NCBI RefSeq assembly: GCF_019336435.1
Contig: NZ_JAHWXQ010000001.1
Location: forward strand, 620,001-684,000
Direction of reading: 5' to 3'
Length of the DNA: 64,000 bases
DNA from: Pontibacter populi
GTDB lineage: Bacteria > Bacteroidota > Bacteroidia > Cytophagales > Hymenobacteraceae
Both the position numbers and the translations under genes were made by a program. Under the pieces are notes generated by a model. The model saw nothing but the letters and a program-made list of their open reading frames with translations, had not been told where the DNA came from and did not search any database. Positions within the stretch are counted from its first letter, which is position 1. Each line of letters begins with the position of its first letter. Below are positions 17,006 through 26,240 of the stretch, piece after piece.

Positions 17006-18028
17006 CTATAATTGCGCAGCTTCGGCCAATTCTAAGACATGTAAAAGTTGCTCGTTACGGATATCATGGGCACATTTAAAATGGCCTTCGGGACAGGCTT
17101 TGTAGCCGTGCAACCCACATGGCCGGCAATATAACGGTTCTTCCTTCTCTACGATCTTTGCAAAGTCAGCAAGCGGGCCATAACCGAAACGCGGCACTGT
17201 AGAACAATACACTGCGCAGGTGGGCGCATTAACCGAAGTGGCCAAATGCATCGGACCCGAATCGTTTACATAGTTCAGTATGGCATCGCGCATAAGGGCG
17301 GTCGACTGTAAAAGATTCAATTGCCCGCACAGGTTTTCCATGTTTGGATGTTGCGCTCTGGTTATTATTTCCTGAGCATGAACTTTATCGGCTGGCGAGC
17401 CCAACAGGTAAACTTTATAGTTGGCAGGCAGGCTGTTAAGCAGATCTACCCACTTCTCGGCCGGGTATTGCTTTGTAAACCAAACTGATGTAGGAGCTAT
17501 CGTTATAAAAGGTACGGTTTTGAGTGGCTGTACTTTTTCGTAGTCCTGGGCTGTTGGGTATAGTTTAGGCCTGGTGGCCGGCCCTTGTGTAATACTACTG
17601 ATAAGTAACTGGTTTCGCTCTACTTCGTGGCTGCCATTCTCCATGTTATGGGTATACCGGCGCGTGAAGAAACGTGAGAATGGATTTTTATCGAAGCCAA
17701 ACGTTTGCTTTGCACCTGAAAAAGCGGTGAGCATGCCGGTAGCGCCGTAGCGCTGCACATTAATTACCACATCATATTTTTCGGAGCGGACCTGGCGCAG
17801 CAGTTTCCAGAGACTTTTGTACTTGCCTTCGAGTTTGTTCCAGATCAGAACCTGGCGCAGCAGAGGATGTCCTTTCAACAATCCTTCATTACCTTTTCTT
17901 AACAAAAAATCAAGTTGAGCACCAGGGTAAGCGGCATATAGTTTTTCAACGAGTGCGGTTGCAAGCACGACGTCACCCAGAAAAGCGGTTTGTATAATAA
18001 GTACTTTCTTGATCTCAGGTTGCTGCAT
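17006..18028 (-). CDS. Glycosyltransferase family 9 (heptosyltransferase-like), second copy
   Basis: A 340-residue GT9 enzyme opening with VLIIQTAFLGDVVLATALVEKL. The donor-side half includes ITIAPTSVWFTKQYPAEKW, YLLGSPADKV and NDSGPMHLATSVNAPTCAVY. The C-terminal CRPCGLHGYKACPEGHFKC stretch closely parallels the one in the GT9 at 4702-5688, so the pair are paralogues probably acting in the same LPS core pathway. Which sugar each adds cannot be read from the sequence. Stands alone. Confidence 0.92.
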   Translation of the reverse strand: MQQPEIKKVLIIQTAFLGDVVLATALVEKLYAAYPGAQLDFLLRKGNEGLLKGHPLLRQVLIWNKLEGKYKSLWKLLRQVRSEKYDVVINVQRYGATGMLTAFSGAKQTFGFDKNPFSRFFTRRYTHNMENGSHEVERNQLLISSITQGPATRPKLYPTAQDYEKVQPLKTVPFITIAPTSVWFTKQYPAEKWVDLLNSLPANYKVYLLGSPADKVHAQEIITRAQHPNMENLCGQLNLLQSTALMRDAILNYVNDSGPMHLATSVNAPTCAVYCSTVPRFGYGPLADFAKIVEKEEPLYCRPCGLHGYKACPEGHFKCAHDIRNEQLLHVLELAEAAQL

Positions 18029-18283
18029 CCGGCAAAATTACGGTTTAAACCCAAGAGTTGAAAATGGCAAAAAACAGACTTAAACTATGATGAACTATAA
18101 CTCCGGTTTCCGTTTACTAAATTTGTAAAAAATGAAGCATAGCTATACTTAATATTTTGTAAAATGCATCGTTGAGAGTCTTAATCCGGAGGACTATTGC
18201 TGTAGCATCAGTTACTCGGTCAAAGAGAATTAATTTAAAAGAAGGATGTGCGGGGAGTTAATTTCTCTTGCCAACATAATCAC

Positions 18284-19033
18284 ATGAAAAAATCTTTACT
18301 ATTCTTAAGTTTCGGGATTACAGTCCTGTTATCAGGTTGCGTATCTACCTACATGCCCAATGTGCCCAACGTACCTATGTTTACCGAAAAAGGTGAACTA
18401 AGCGCCGGCGGCCACATCACGCCCAAAGGTAACATCACGTTTAATACCGCCTATGCCGTGTCGGACCATTTTGCAGTGGTGCTTAACGGTTCTATGCTCA
18501 ACAGCGAGCGTCGCAAGCGAGATCTGCGACATAATTTATTAGAAGCTGGCGGTGGTTACTTTACAACTTTTGGCCCGGACGGCAGACGCATACTGGAAGT
18601 GTATGCTGGTTACGGCGGTGGCTCCAGTGACCGAACCGACAAGGATGAGCACAGCGAAACCGGCGAAATGACTTATACCCGCCACGAAGCCAACTTCAGC
18701 AAATATTTTGTGCAGGTTAATTTCACTTCAAAAAAGAAGAAGTCGCTGGTGCTGTTAAACCGCGAGTTTCCGCTGAACTATGGCACGGCCCTGCGCGCCA
18801 GCTACGTTAACATGCACGACTACAAGCTTAACAACGAGCCTGCCACCGAAGAGGACAATATTTTCCTGGAGCCCATTTTTTATACCCGCCTGACGCTCAA
18901 CCCATCAGTACAATTGCAATACACCAGCGGCACCACCTTCGGCCTTAAAAACCGGAAAACCCTTACCGCAGCCTATTCTGTGTTTTCAGTAGGGTTCGTG
19001 ATTAATGTGGGAGGAAGAAATTTAGATAGGTAG
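18284..19033 (+). CDS. Outer-membrane lipoprotein with barrel-like C-terminal region
   Basis: I chose the ATG at 18284 because it gives a lipoprotein signal, MKKSLLFLSFGITVLLSGC; the upstream codons to 18248 are not a signal. The 249-residue protein then has alternating hydrophobic and polar strands (GELSAGGHITPKGNITFNTAYAVSDHFAVVLNG in short), an EVYAGYGGG segment and a final FSVGFVINVGG strand, as in small barrel-type outer membrane proteins. Family and ligand are unknown. It stands alone; the noncoding repeat copy 2 follows. Confidence 0.75.
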   Translation: MKKSLLFLSFGITVLLSGCVSTYMPNVPNVPMFTEKGELSAGGHITPKGNITFNTAYAVSDHFAVVLNGSMLNSERRKRDLRHNLLEAGGGYFTTFGPDGRRILEVYAGYGGGSSDRTDKDEHSETGEMTYTRHEANFSKYFVQVNFTSKKKKSLVLLNREFPLNYGTALRASYVNMHDYKLNNEPATEEDNIFLEPIFYTRLTLNPSVQLQYTSGTTFGLKNRKTLTAAYSVFSVGFVINVGGRNLDR

Positions 19034-19856
19034 CGTAATAAATTGCAGCCCGTCGCTTTCGTGAGTAGAATTTTGGCTTTTGCTATAGTTGGGGTTATCG
19101 TTTTATAGTTTCGGTGGTCCCAACCATCCCTTTATCCCCTCCTTGGCTAAGGCGGGGAGTTTTAGGTTACTGCTGTAGTTAGATCTTTAGTTCTATAGTT
19201 GGTATTTTAACCACCCCTGCCCCTCCCAAGAGGGGAATTGCTGCTGTTGCTATAGCTCAGGCAAACGTTCTATATTTAGTGCATTAACACCCCTGTAGTC
19301 CCCTCAAAGGGACAATTCTGCCATTGCCAATTTATAAACTATAGTTCTATAGTTACAGCACATGATCAGGACAGGTTTACCTGTCCCCTCTGAAACTATA
19401 GCCACGATAAATATCGAAGCGAGCAGGTTCAAACTATAGTTTAACTGTAACTATGAGAAATGTATCAGTCTTTGGGTGGAGCGCCTTTGATTTGTTGCGG
19501 TGGCGAAGCCAACCCGAGCAGAGCGAGGATAGCAAGAAAGCAGCAGCGCGATGCCCGAAGACGAGGCCTCCCGGCCGTGAGGGCACCAAAGCTAACTATA
19601 GAACTGTAGGCAAGTAAAGCTCCCAGGATAAAAGGTAATTTGAAAGAAAAGGCTTGATTCAAAATATGGGAGGTTTCAACTATAAGCTGAGATAGATTTC
19701 TCGCTTCACTCGAAATGACAAAAGAGGAATTATTGAACAAGTAGATCCTTCGGCTAACACTTGAAATGACAAGTAAGAGAGTTAAACTATAACCCTGACG
19801 TTAGCAGGAGTAGTACACTGCCAAGCCTAAATGAAGATCAATAAGCTAACTATACA
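19034..19856. repeat. Long modular intergenic repeat, copy 2
   Basis: Recognisable repeat spans about 19082-19730. Modules in order: TTATCCCCTCCTTGGC, CCCCTCCCAAGAGGGG, CCCCTCAAAGGGAC, GGACAGGTTTACCTGTCC, a TCAGTCTTTGGGTGGAGCGCC block, the conserved core at 19545-19587, AGCTCCCAGGA and GAGATAGATTTCTCGC...GAAATGACA. Many single and doubled TATAGTT motifs lie between modules. It lies between convergent genes. A frame of 91 codons on the minus strand crosses the core but has no coding character. Confidence 0.85.
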
Positions 19857-20264
19857 TTACACTGGAATCTCCCCTAACCAATCGGCAGCTTCTTTGTAAG
19901 TTATAAACTGCCTCACTTGTAAGTTACCAATGGAAATAGGTTCAGCGCGTCTGACAAACTGTTCAAACTTGGCATGACTTCCGGTATCTTCACCGGCTAT
20001 GCGGGCCAGCTTTAAAAGATTTGTATTGGCTATAGTTGGAATCAATTCCTGCAGGGTCCATCGCTCATCTTCTTGCGAGATATCACCCAGTTTAGAGGAA
20101 TCTGCAATCCAGTTTTGTATGTCTTTTTCGCGCAGCTGCTCGATCAATAAAGTATTGCCTTCTCTGTATTCCTGGCTCGTTACGGGGCGCTGCCAGTCGC
20201 TGTACATCAGGTGTATAGTTTCATCTACCCAAAGCAGAAGGTAATTATTTTCAAACTCGAACAT
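19857..20264 (-). CDS. Hypothetical cytosolic protein (possible STAS/SpoIIAA-like fold)
   Basis: A 135-residue protein starting MFEFENNYLLLWVDETIHLMYSDW and ending ADWLGEIPV. The layout (short strand, SQEYREGNTLLIEQLRE helix, IQNWIADSSKLGDIS strand-turn, long helix, KEAADWL helix) is that of small Bacteroidota proteins with a STAS or SpoIIAA-like fold. That match is from overall pattern only. No signal or membrane segment, and no partner gene is evident. Confidence 0.7.
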   Translation of the reverse strand: MFEFENNYLLLWVDETIHLMYSDWQRPVTSQEYREGNTLLIEQLREKDIQNWIADSSKLGDISQEDERWTLQELIPTIANTNLLKLARIAGEDTGSHAKFEQFVRRAEPISIGNLQVRQFITYKEAADWLGEIPV

Positions 20265-20387
20265 GCTACCGCCAGTTATTACAGGCCTAATGTAGTAATA
20301 TTCCGACCACTTTAAAGCCTTTTATAAGTTACGCAAAGCAGCATATAAGGTAAGTTACTTGCTCAGGTAAAAGCAAAATTAGAGGCG

Positions 20388-20726
20388 CTAAGCCACTGCC
20401 AGGTGATCTTTTAGGGGTTTACTATCGCGGCAGTTCAGCAGCATATCTATAACAGCCAGATTTACACCGTATTTAATGTGATCTGATTCCAGTTCGCACC
20501 ATGTTGTGAAAATGCGCCATGTTGGCTCGTTACCGAAGCCTCTGCTTTCGGCGGGAGTGATGCTGCGCTGGAAAAAGGCATGTAACTGCACATCTTCTTC
20601 AGGAACCGGAATATAAATAGTATCTGAGGCGCAATTAAGCACTGCTATTACTTCGGCGGGCTTACCGTTTAGAGTGGGCAGGTAAAAATAACAAACCTGC
20701 GGAAGCTGATAAGGGTGATGTAGCAT
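20388..20726 (-). CDS. Hypothetical cytosolic protein
   Basis: A 112-residue protein, MLHHPYQLPQVCYFYLPTLNGKPAEVIAVLN at the start split by a beta hairpin pattern. It has no signal peptide and no motif I can name. It lies 123 bp upstream of 19857-20264 on the same strand, so the two could share a transcript, though the gap holds no obvious second promoter. Confidence 0.6.
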   Translation of the reverse strand: MLHHPYQLPQVCYFYLPTLNGKPAEVIAVLNCASDTIYIPVPEEDVQLHAFFQRSITPAESRGFGNEPTWRIFTTWCELESDHIKYGVNLAVIDMLLNCRDSKPLKDHLAVA

Positions 20727-21028
20727 AAATCTGGTTGTATAATTAGCGTCCGAAATCCTTCTCCTGCCATAGCCAAAAATTTTATGGTTTAATCCAAAAA
20801 ACCACCGACCAACCTAAAGACGTTTATCACATACACCCATATACTTACGACTATAAAAAGGGTTTTACGCAACGTATTAATTCAGAAAACAATGCAATTT
20901 TTTATAGTTCGCACAATACAATATTTTAAAAACGCTGCCGGATTTAAACTGGTGATATAGATCATCTTCGCATCTGCTAATTATTTCGTAAATTTGCAGT
21001 TGTAGTTTAATCTTAATTAAGAACGATT
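20727..21028. other. Divergent intergenic region upstream of bacilliredoxin
   Basis: A 302-bp AT-rich divergent region. The only element I can support is TAAATTTG at 20989-20996, a TAnnTTTG-type -7 element 32 bp before the bacilliredoxin ATG. No TTG lies at the -33 distance. Confidence 0.5.
20989..20996 (+). promoter_or_regulatory. Likely -7 element of bacilliredoxin gene
   Basis: TAAATTTG matches TAnnTTTG; implied leader about 25 nt. Confidence 0.45.
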
Positions 21029-21451
21029 ATGGGAATGTATCCTGAATATATGGTTGCACCTATCCGCGAGGATCTTACCTCAGCAGGATTTGAACAACTA
21101 ATGACTCCTGAAGAAGTAGAGCAGGCGCTATCTACTAAAGAAGGAACAGTATTAGTGGCTATTAACTCTGTTTGCGGTTGTGCGGCATCTAAGGCGCGTC
21201 CTGCCCTTAAAATGGCTGTGGCATCTACTGATCAGAAGCCAGATAAAATGATCACGGTATTTGCAGGCATGGAAGCTGATGCAGTTGCGAAAGCACGTGA
21301 GTATATGCTGCCTTATCCTCCGTCATCACCATCTATCGCGCTGTTTAAAAATGGCGAGCTGGTACACATGATTGAGCGTTACCACATTGAAGGCAACGAG
21401 CTTAACCGTATTGTAGATAACCTGAAAGGCGCTTTCGAGGCTTACTGCTAA
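21029..21451 (+). CDS. BrxA/BrxB-type bacilliredoxin
   Basis: A thioredoxin-fold protein of 140 aa of the YphP/YqiW family, which removes bacillithiol from S-thiolated proteins. The hallmark is the CGC active site in NSVCGCAASKARPALK near residue 50, and the family opening MYPEYMVAPIREDLTSAGF is present. The C-terminal half has YPPSSPSIALFKNGELVHMIERYHIEG. Its presence suggests that the host makes bacillithiol, as several Bacteroidota do, though no bsh gene is in this window. It stands alone with a -7 element upstream and a strong terminator downstream. Confidence 0.92.
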   Translation: MGMYPEYMVAPIREDLTSAGFEQLMTPEEVEQALSTKEGTVLVAINSVCGCAASKARPALKMAVASTDQKPDKMITVFAGMEADAVAKAREYMLPYPPSSPSIALFKNGELVHMIERYHIEGNELNRIVDNLKGAFEAYC

Positions 21452-21470
21452 CTATAAGCTTACTTTTTTA

Positions 21471-21511
21471 AACAGAAAGGCCGGTTGATGCAACCGGCCT
21501 TTCTGTTTTTA
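21471..21511 (+). terminator. Bidirectional terminator, bacilliredoxin / purD
   Basis: AACAGAAAGGCCGGTTG / CAACCGGCCTTTCTGTT stem, 17 bp, with a 3-nt loop and flanking T-run, between convergent genes. Confidence 0.9.
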
Positions 21512-21529
21512 TAGTTCAATCTATCGTTT

Positions 21530-22819
21530 CTATACTTTTTCCTGCTTCAGGTCAAACCCAATATCGCGGCGGTAGTAGCGGCCTTGCCAGGTTATAGTTT
21601 CGGCAGCCTGGTTTGCTTTGGCCAGCGCCTCTTCCATCGTATCGCCCAGGGCAGTTACAGCAATTACACGGCCGCCGCTGCTTACCAGTTTATCGCTCAC
21701 CATTTTAGTACCAGCATGAAACACCAACACATCCGGGCTCACCTGATCTAAACCGGAAATTTCTTTCCCTTTCTCAAAACCTTCGGGGTAACCGCCTGAA
21801 ACCAGGAAAACCGTAGCGGCAGTACGCGGATCAACATCCAGCTTATAGTCTGCTAGCGTATGATCGTGTAACGCTTTAAACAGTTCAAACAGATCAGATT
21901 TAATGCGCGGTAAAATGGCTTCGGTTTCAGGGTCGCCGAGGCGTACATTATATTCAATTACATAAGGCTCGTTGTTTACTTTTATCAACCCGATAAATAG
22001 GAAACCGGAGTACTCTAAGCCCTCTTGCTGTAAACCAGCTATAGTTGGCTGTATCACGCGCTCCTTCACCTTCTGCATAAATACTTCATCGGCAAACGGT
22101 ACCGGCGAAATAGCGCCCATACCACCAGTGTTCAGGCCAGCATCGCCTTCACCAATGCGTTTATAGTCTTTTGCTTCCGGTAGCAGCACGTACTCTTTCC
22201 CGTCTGTCAGGATAAATACGGATACTTCAATACCATCCAGAAACTCCTCTATCACTACTTTAGCACCGGCATTGCCAAAGCGCTTGTTGCGCAGCATATC
22301 TTCCAAAGCATCCAGGGCATGTTCAAAATCCGGAGATATGATAACGCCTTTTCCGGCAGCAAGGCCATCCGCTTTTAGCACCACCGGGTAATTATGGTTG
22401 CGCAGATATTCTACAGCTTCACGGTAGGTATTTTCGGTAAAGGTTTGGTAACTGGCGGTGGGGATGTTGTACTTCTGCAGAAAGGCTTTACAGAAATCTT
22501 TGCTGCCCTCCAGCATAGCGCCGGCTTTTTTAGGACCTATAACCAATATGTGCTTCAGGTATTCTTTCTCCTGAAAATAATCGTGAATGCCCTCTACCAG
22601 CGAGTTCTCCTGTCCAACTATAAGCATCATAATATTAAAGTCGGTCGCAAATTTAGCTACCTCTTCAAAGTTATGGATGTCAACGGTGGCGTGTGTTCCG
22701 AACTGCATGGTTCCGGCGTTGCCAGGTGCCACAAATACTTCCTCACAATATTCACTCTGCTTCAGTTTCCAGGCTATCGTATGCTCGCGGGCGCCGGATC
22801 CGATTATCAGTACATTCAT
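21530..22819 (-). CDS. purD: Phosphoribosylamine-glycine ligase (GAR synthetase)
   Basis: Second step of purine synthesis: joins phosphoribosylamine and glycine with ATP. The 429 residues have the ATP-grasp layout. The N domain begins MNVLIIGSGAREHTIAWKL. Also present are KADGLAAGKGVII, the GDAGLNTGGMGAISPVPF loop, and EYNVRLGDPETEAILPRI with the metal-binding Glu and Asn. Length and order are normal. It is not in a purine operon here. Three AACTATA/TATAGTT motifs are in the gene. Confidence 0.97.
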   Translation of the reverse strand: MNVLIIGSGAREHTIAWKLKQSEYCEEVFVAPGNAGTMQFGTHATVDIHNFEEVAKFATDFNIMMLIVGQENSLVEGIHDYFQEKEYLKHILVIGPKKAGAMLEGSKDFCKAFLQKYNIPTASYQTFTENTYREAVEYLRNHNYPVVLKADGLAAGKGVIISPDFEHALDALEDMLRNKRFGNAGAKVVIEEFLDGIEVSVFILTDGKEYVLLPEAKDYKRIGEGDAGLNTGGMGAISPVPFADEVFMQKVKERVIQPTIAGLQQEGLEYSGFLFIGLIKVNNEPYVIEYNVRLGDPETEAILPRIKSDLFELFKALHDHTLADYKLDVDPRTAATVFLVSGGYPEGFEKGKEISGLDQVSPDVLVFHAGTKMVSDKLVSSGGRVIAVTALGDTMEEALAKANQAAETITWQGRYYRRDIGFDLKQEKV

Positions 22820-22821
22820 AG

Positions 22822-22846
22822 TTTAATTGCTGGTTGTTGATTGCTG
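22822..22846. repeat. CAACAATCAAC-type dispersed repeat (inverted)
   Basis: TTTAATTGCTGGTTGTTGATTGCTG-like unit just upstream of purD, the reverse complement of the repeat at 10909-10940. Confidence 0.5.
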
Positions 22847-22954
22847 TACTAAGCGTTCTTTAAAAGTGCTGCTGCGAAGTTATAAATTTATAGTTGCGTG
22901 TGCAGCACAAACTATAGTTTTATAGTTGCTTCAGCTTATAGTTTACTTTAAAAC

Positions 22955-22988
22955 AAAAAGACCGCTGCTTTATTACAACGGTCTTTTC
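22955..22988 (-). terminator. Terminator after recQ
   Basis: AAAAGACCG / CGGTCTTTT stem with a 14-nt loop; on the minus strand it ends in a T-run (TTTTTGTTTT). It lies 26 bp past the recQ stop. Confidence 0.7.
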
Positions 22989-23013
22989 ATAAATTCTATC
23001 GCTAATAAAAAAA

Positions 23014-25191
23014 TTAGTTCGCGTACTCACTCAGGAACTTGATACGCATTAAACGCAGATCTTCTTCTGTATAATCGTCGGTGCCCAGTTCTTTCAGGGC
23101 TACAGCAATATTGTCAGTGCTGGCCTGCATAAAGTAATCGTAGATCTCTTCCTGGCGCTCATCATCCAACACATTGTTGATGTAATAGTTCAGGTTAAGC
23201 TTGGTGCCGGAATAACAGATGTGTTCTACTTCCTCTATCAGTTCCTGCATGGTCAGGCCTTTAGATGACGCAATCTCTTCCAGGTCTACCTTCTTATCTA
23301 TCTGCTGAATAATATAGATCTTGATCTTGGATTTATTAACGGTTGTTTTCACCACCACATCGGCAGCGGTAACAATGTCGTTTTCATCCACATACTTCGT
23401 GATCATGTCCAGGAACGGCTTACCGAACTTCTGCACCTTGCCCATACCCACGCCGGCAATATGCGCCAGGTCTTCTTTAGTGGTCGGGTAAACAGTTGCC
23501 ATCTCTTTTAATGACGGGTCCTGGAACAGCACGTACGGTGGCAGGTTCTTTTCTTTTGCCAGCTTTTTACGCAGGTTTTTCAGTAAGTCGAAAAGCACTT
23601 CGTCGTGGCCGGCAGCAGCTTGTGATTGCTCATTCTCTTCGTCTTCTTTTACCTCCTGCTCAAAGTTGTGGTCTTTGGTTAGCTCTATTGGCTGCGGGTT
23701 AACTATAAAATTACGGCCCTTATCTGTCAGCTTTACAACGCCAAAATTCTCGATATCCTTTTCCAGGTATTCCGATAACAGCACCTGGCGCAACACCGAA
23801 CTCCAGAACTGTACATCCTGCTCTTTGCCAATGCCAAACACTTCCAGGGTATCATGCTCGTAACTACTTACATGCTGGTTACGCAGGCCGGTAAGTACAG
23901 CAGTAATATGTTCTATAGTAAAGCGCTCTCCTGTTTGCTCAACTGCTTTCAGGGCATTTACTACTTCGTTCTGCGCCTGGAAACGCTCTTTCGGGTGCAA
24001 ACAGTTATCACAGAAACCGCAGTCTTTTTCGTAGGCTTCCCCGAAGTAATGCAGCAACTGCTTACGGCGGCAAACGGCCGAGTCAGCGTAAGAAGCCATT
24101 TCCTGAAGCAACAGTTTTGAATTATCGCGTTCGGTTACCGGCTTATCTTTATTAAATTTCTCGAGCTTGACGATATCATCGTAACTATAGAACATCAGGC
24201 AGTTACCTTCCAGTCCGTCACGCCCGGCGCGGCCCGTTTCCTGGTAATAACCTTCTATAGATTTCGGGGTATCGTAATGGATCACGAAGCGCACATCCGG
24301 CTTATCAATACCCATCCCGAAGGCTATAGTTGCCACGATCACATCGCAGTCTTCGTTCAGGAAAGCATCCTGGTTAGCCATACGGATATGAGAATCCAGA
24401 CCGGCATGGTAAGGCAGGGCTTTTACATCGTTCACACGAAGCAGCTCGGCAATTTCTTCTACTTTTTTGCGGCTCAGGCAGTATACTACGCCGCTTTTGC
24501 CTTTATTTTTCTTTACATACTGGATCAGCTGCTTTTTCGTCTTGTGCTTCGGGCGTACCTCGTAGTATAAGTTGGTACGGTTAAACGACGACTTAAAAAC
24601 AGAAGCCTCATCCATCTGTAAGTTTCGCTGTATATCCAGCTGTACTTTTGGCGTGGCTGTAGCGGTAAGTGCAATAATCGGCAGGTTGCCTATCTGGTCA
24701 ATAATGCCACGGATGCGGCGGTACTCCGGACGGAAATCGTGCCCCCACTCCGAAATACAGTGAGCTTCATCTATCGCTACAAACGAGATGTTAGAGCTGC
24801 GCAGGAATTCTATAGTTTCTTCTTTGGTAAGCGACTCCGGCGCCACGTACAATAACTTTACCTCCCCGGCCAGTGTTTCTTTTTTAACCTTGTTTATCTC
24901 AGACTTAGAAAGCGTAGAGTTAAGGAACTGGGCATTAACGCCAAAGGCATTCAGCTGATCTACCTGGTTTTTCATCAGGGCGATAAGCGGCGAGATAACG
25001 ATGGCCGTACCCGGCAGCGACAAAGCAGGCAGTTGATAGCACAACGACTTGCCGGCGCCTGTAGGCATAATCACAAAGGTGTTCTTTCCGTTGATAATGT
25101 TGTTTATTATCAGCTCCTGATTTCCTCTGAATTGATTATACCCAAAAACTTCCTTTAATTTGTTCTTGAGATTGACCTCTGTAAGTGACAT
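23014..25191 (-). CDS. recQ: ATP-dependent DNA helicase RecQ
   Basis: 3'-5' helicase for recombination and replication-fork repair. The 725 residues carry motif 0 FGYNQFRGNQELII, motif I MPTGAGKSLCYQLPA, DEAH box with the RecQ aromatic loop (DEAHCISEWGHDFRPEYR), and motif VI QETGRAGRDG. The RQC zinc site follows (CRRKQLLHYFG, then CGFCDNC), then a winged helix and an HRDC domain near 520-600 (FDLLKNLRKKLAKE). A C-terminal extension of about 120 residues beyond HRDC is longer than in E. coli RecQ (609 aa) and is typical of Bacteroidota. Divergent from kdsD. Confidence 0.96.
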   Translation of the reverse strand: MSLTEVNLKNKLKEVFGYNQFRGNQELIINNIINGKNTFVIMPTGAGKSLCYQLPALSLPGTAIVISPLIALMKNQVDQLNAFGVNAQFLNSTLSKSEINKVKKETLAGEVKLLYVAPESLTKEETIEFLRSSNISFVAIDEAHCISEWGHDFRPEYRRIRGIIDQIGNLPIIALTATATPKVQLDIQRNLQMDEASVFKSSFNRTNLYYEVRPKHKTKKQLIQYVKKNKGKSGVVYCLSRKKVEEIAELLRVNDVKALPYHAGLDSHIRMANQDAFLNEDCDVIVATIAFGMGIDKPDVRFVIHYDTPKSIEGYYQETGRAGRDGLEGNCLMFYSYDDIVKLEKFNKDKPVTERDNSKLLLQEMASYADSAVCRRKQLLHYFGEAYEKDCGFCDNCLHPKERFQAQNEVVNALKAVEQTGERFTIEHITAVLTGLRNQHVSSYEHDTLEVFGIGKEQDVQFWSSVLRQVLLSEYLEKDIENFGVVKLTDKGRNFIVNPQPIELTKDHNFEQEVKEDEENEQSQAAAGHDEVLFDLLKNLRKKLAKEKNLPPYVLFQDPSLKEMATVYPTTKEDLAHIAGVGMGKVQKFGKPFLDMITKYVDENDIVTAADVVVKTTVNKSKIKIYIIQQIDKKVDLEEIASSKGLTMQELIEEVEHICYSGTKLNLNYYINNVLDDERQEEIYDYFMQASTDNIAVALKELGTDDYTEEDLRLMRIKFLSEYAN

Positions 25192-25259
25192 GTAATTCCT
25201 GCAAAAAATAAGTAAGGTTGCAACGTACTCAAATAAGAGTACATTAACACAAATTTAAC

Positions 25260-26231
25260 TTGAATCTAATTAATAATATAACCCAAATAGCAAAAAAAGT
25301 CTTACTATCTGAGGCCGAAGCTATCGCCAGACTGGCAGATTTTATCGACGAAGATTTTCAAAATTGCGTCGAAGCTATTTTAAACATAAAAGGGCGCGTA
25401 GTTGTAACCGGGATCGGTAAAAGTGCTAATATAGCCCAAAAAATCGTAGCAACCTTAAACTCTACCGGCACCCCTGCCCTGTTTATGCATGCTGCCGATG
25501 CCATCCACGGAGACCTGGGCATGATACAGCCCGAAGACTTTGTCATCTGTATCTCTAAAAGTGGAAATACACCTGAGATCAAAGTTTTAGTTCCGTTGCT
25601 TAAACGCAAAGGCTCCAAGCTGGTAGCACTCGTATCAAGCATCGATTCTTACCTGGCCGAAAGCGCTGATTTTGTGCTGAATGCCAACGTAGAACGCGAA
25701 GCCTGCCCTAATAATCTGGCCCCTACCACCAGTACCACCGCTGCTCTTGCCCTTGGCGATGCGCTGGCCGTTTGCCTGCTGGAAGCCCGTGGTTTTAGCA
25801 GCTCCGATTTTGCACGCCTGCACCCGGGTGGCTCGCTGGGCAAACGTCTTTACTTAAAAGTAGAAGATATTTACAGGCAGAACCAGGCACCTAAGGTTAC
25901 AGAGAACGCATCATTACGACAGGTTATTATCGAAATATCTTCTAAAAGACTGGGTGCTACGGCTGTAGTAAAAGAAAACTCAGATGAGCTGGTTGGGATT
26001 ATAACCGATGGCGACTTACGTCGTATGTTGGACAAATATGAATCAACAGAAGGTATAATTGCCACTGATATCATGACTGCCTCTCCGCTAACTATAGAAC
26101 CGGACCACTATGCTGCTGAAGCAATGGCCATTATGCAGGAGAAAAATATAACTCAACTAATTGTAACCGACTCCGGAAAATTTGAAGGTTTTGTGCACCT
26201 GCACGACCTCCTGAAAGAAGGACTTGTATAA
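25260..26231 (+). CDS. kdsD: Arabinose-5-phosphate isomerase (KdsD/KpsF/GutQ family)
   Basis: Converts ribulose-5-phosphate to arabinose-5-phosphate, the first step to Kdo for lipid A-core. The start is TTG at 25260 (MNLINNITQIAKKVL when read as Met), which gives the normal family N terminus; no ATG or GTG is suitably placed. Residues 35-170 are a SIS domain (VVVTGIGKSANIAQKI, HAADAIHGDLGM, ISKSGNTPEI). Residues about 200-323 are two CBS domains (GIITDGDLRRML, DIMTASPLTI). Length 323 aa is normal. manC follows 9 bp downstream, so the two envelope-sugar genes form an operon. Confidence 0.95.
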   Translation: MNLINNITQIAKKVLLSEAEAIARLADFIDEDFQNCVEAILNIKGRVVVTGIGKSANIAQKIVATLNSTGTPALFMHAADAIHGDLGMIQPEDFVICISKSGNTPEIKVLVPLLKRKGSKLVALVSSIDSYLAESADFVLNANVEREACPNNLAPTTSTTAALALGDALAVCLLEARGFSSSDFARLHPGGSLGKRLYLKVEDIYRQNQAPKVTENASLRQVIIEISSKRLGATAVVKENSDELVGIITDGDLRRMLDKYESTEGIIATDIMTASPLTIEPDHYAAEAMAIMQEKNITQLIVTDSGKFEGFVHLHDLLKEGLV

Positions 26232-26240
26232 AAACTACCC

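Noticed and set aside
18118..18125. TAAATTTG as promoter of the lipoprotein gene at 18284
   Set aside because: It fits the -7 consensus but would leave a leader of about 150 nt and has no paired -33 TTG; too weak to list.
19465..19740. 91-codon frame inside the long noncoding repeat
   Set aside because: Its sequence follows the palindromic modules, no start context is present, and the other repeat copies do not keep the frame.
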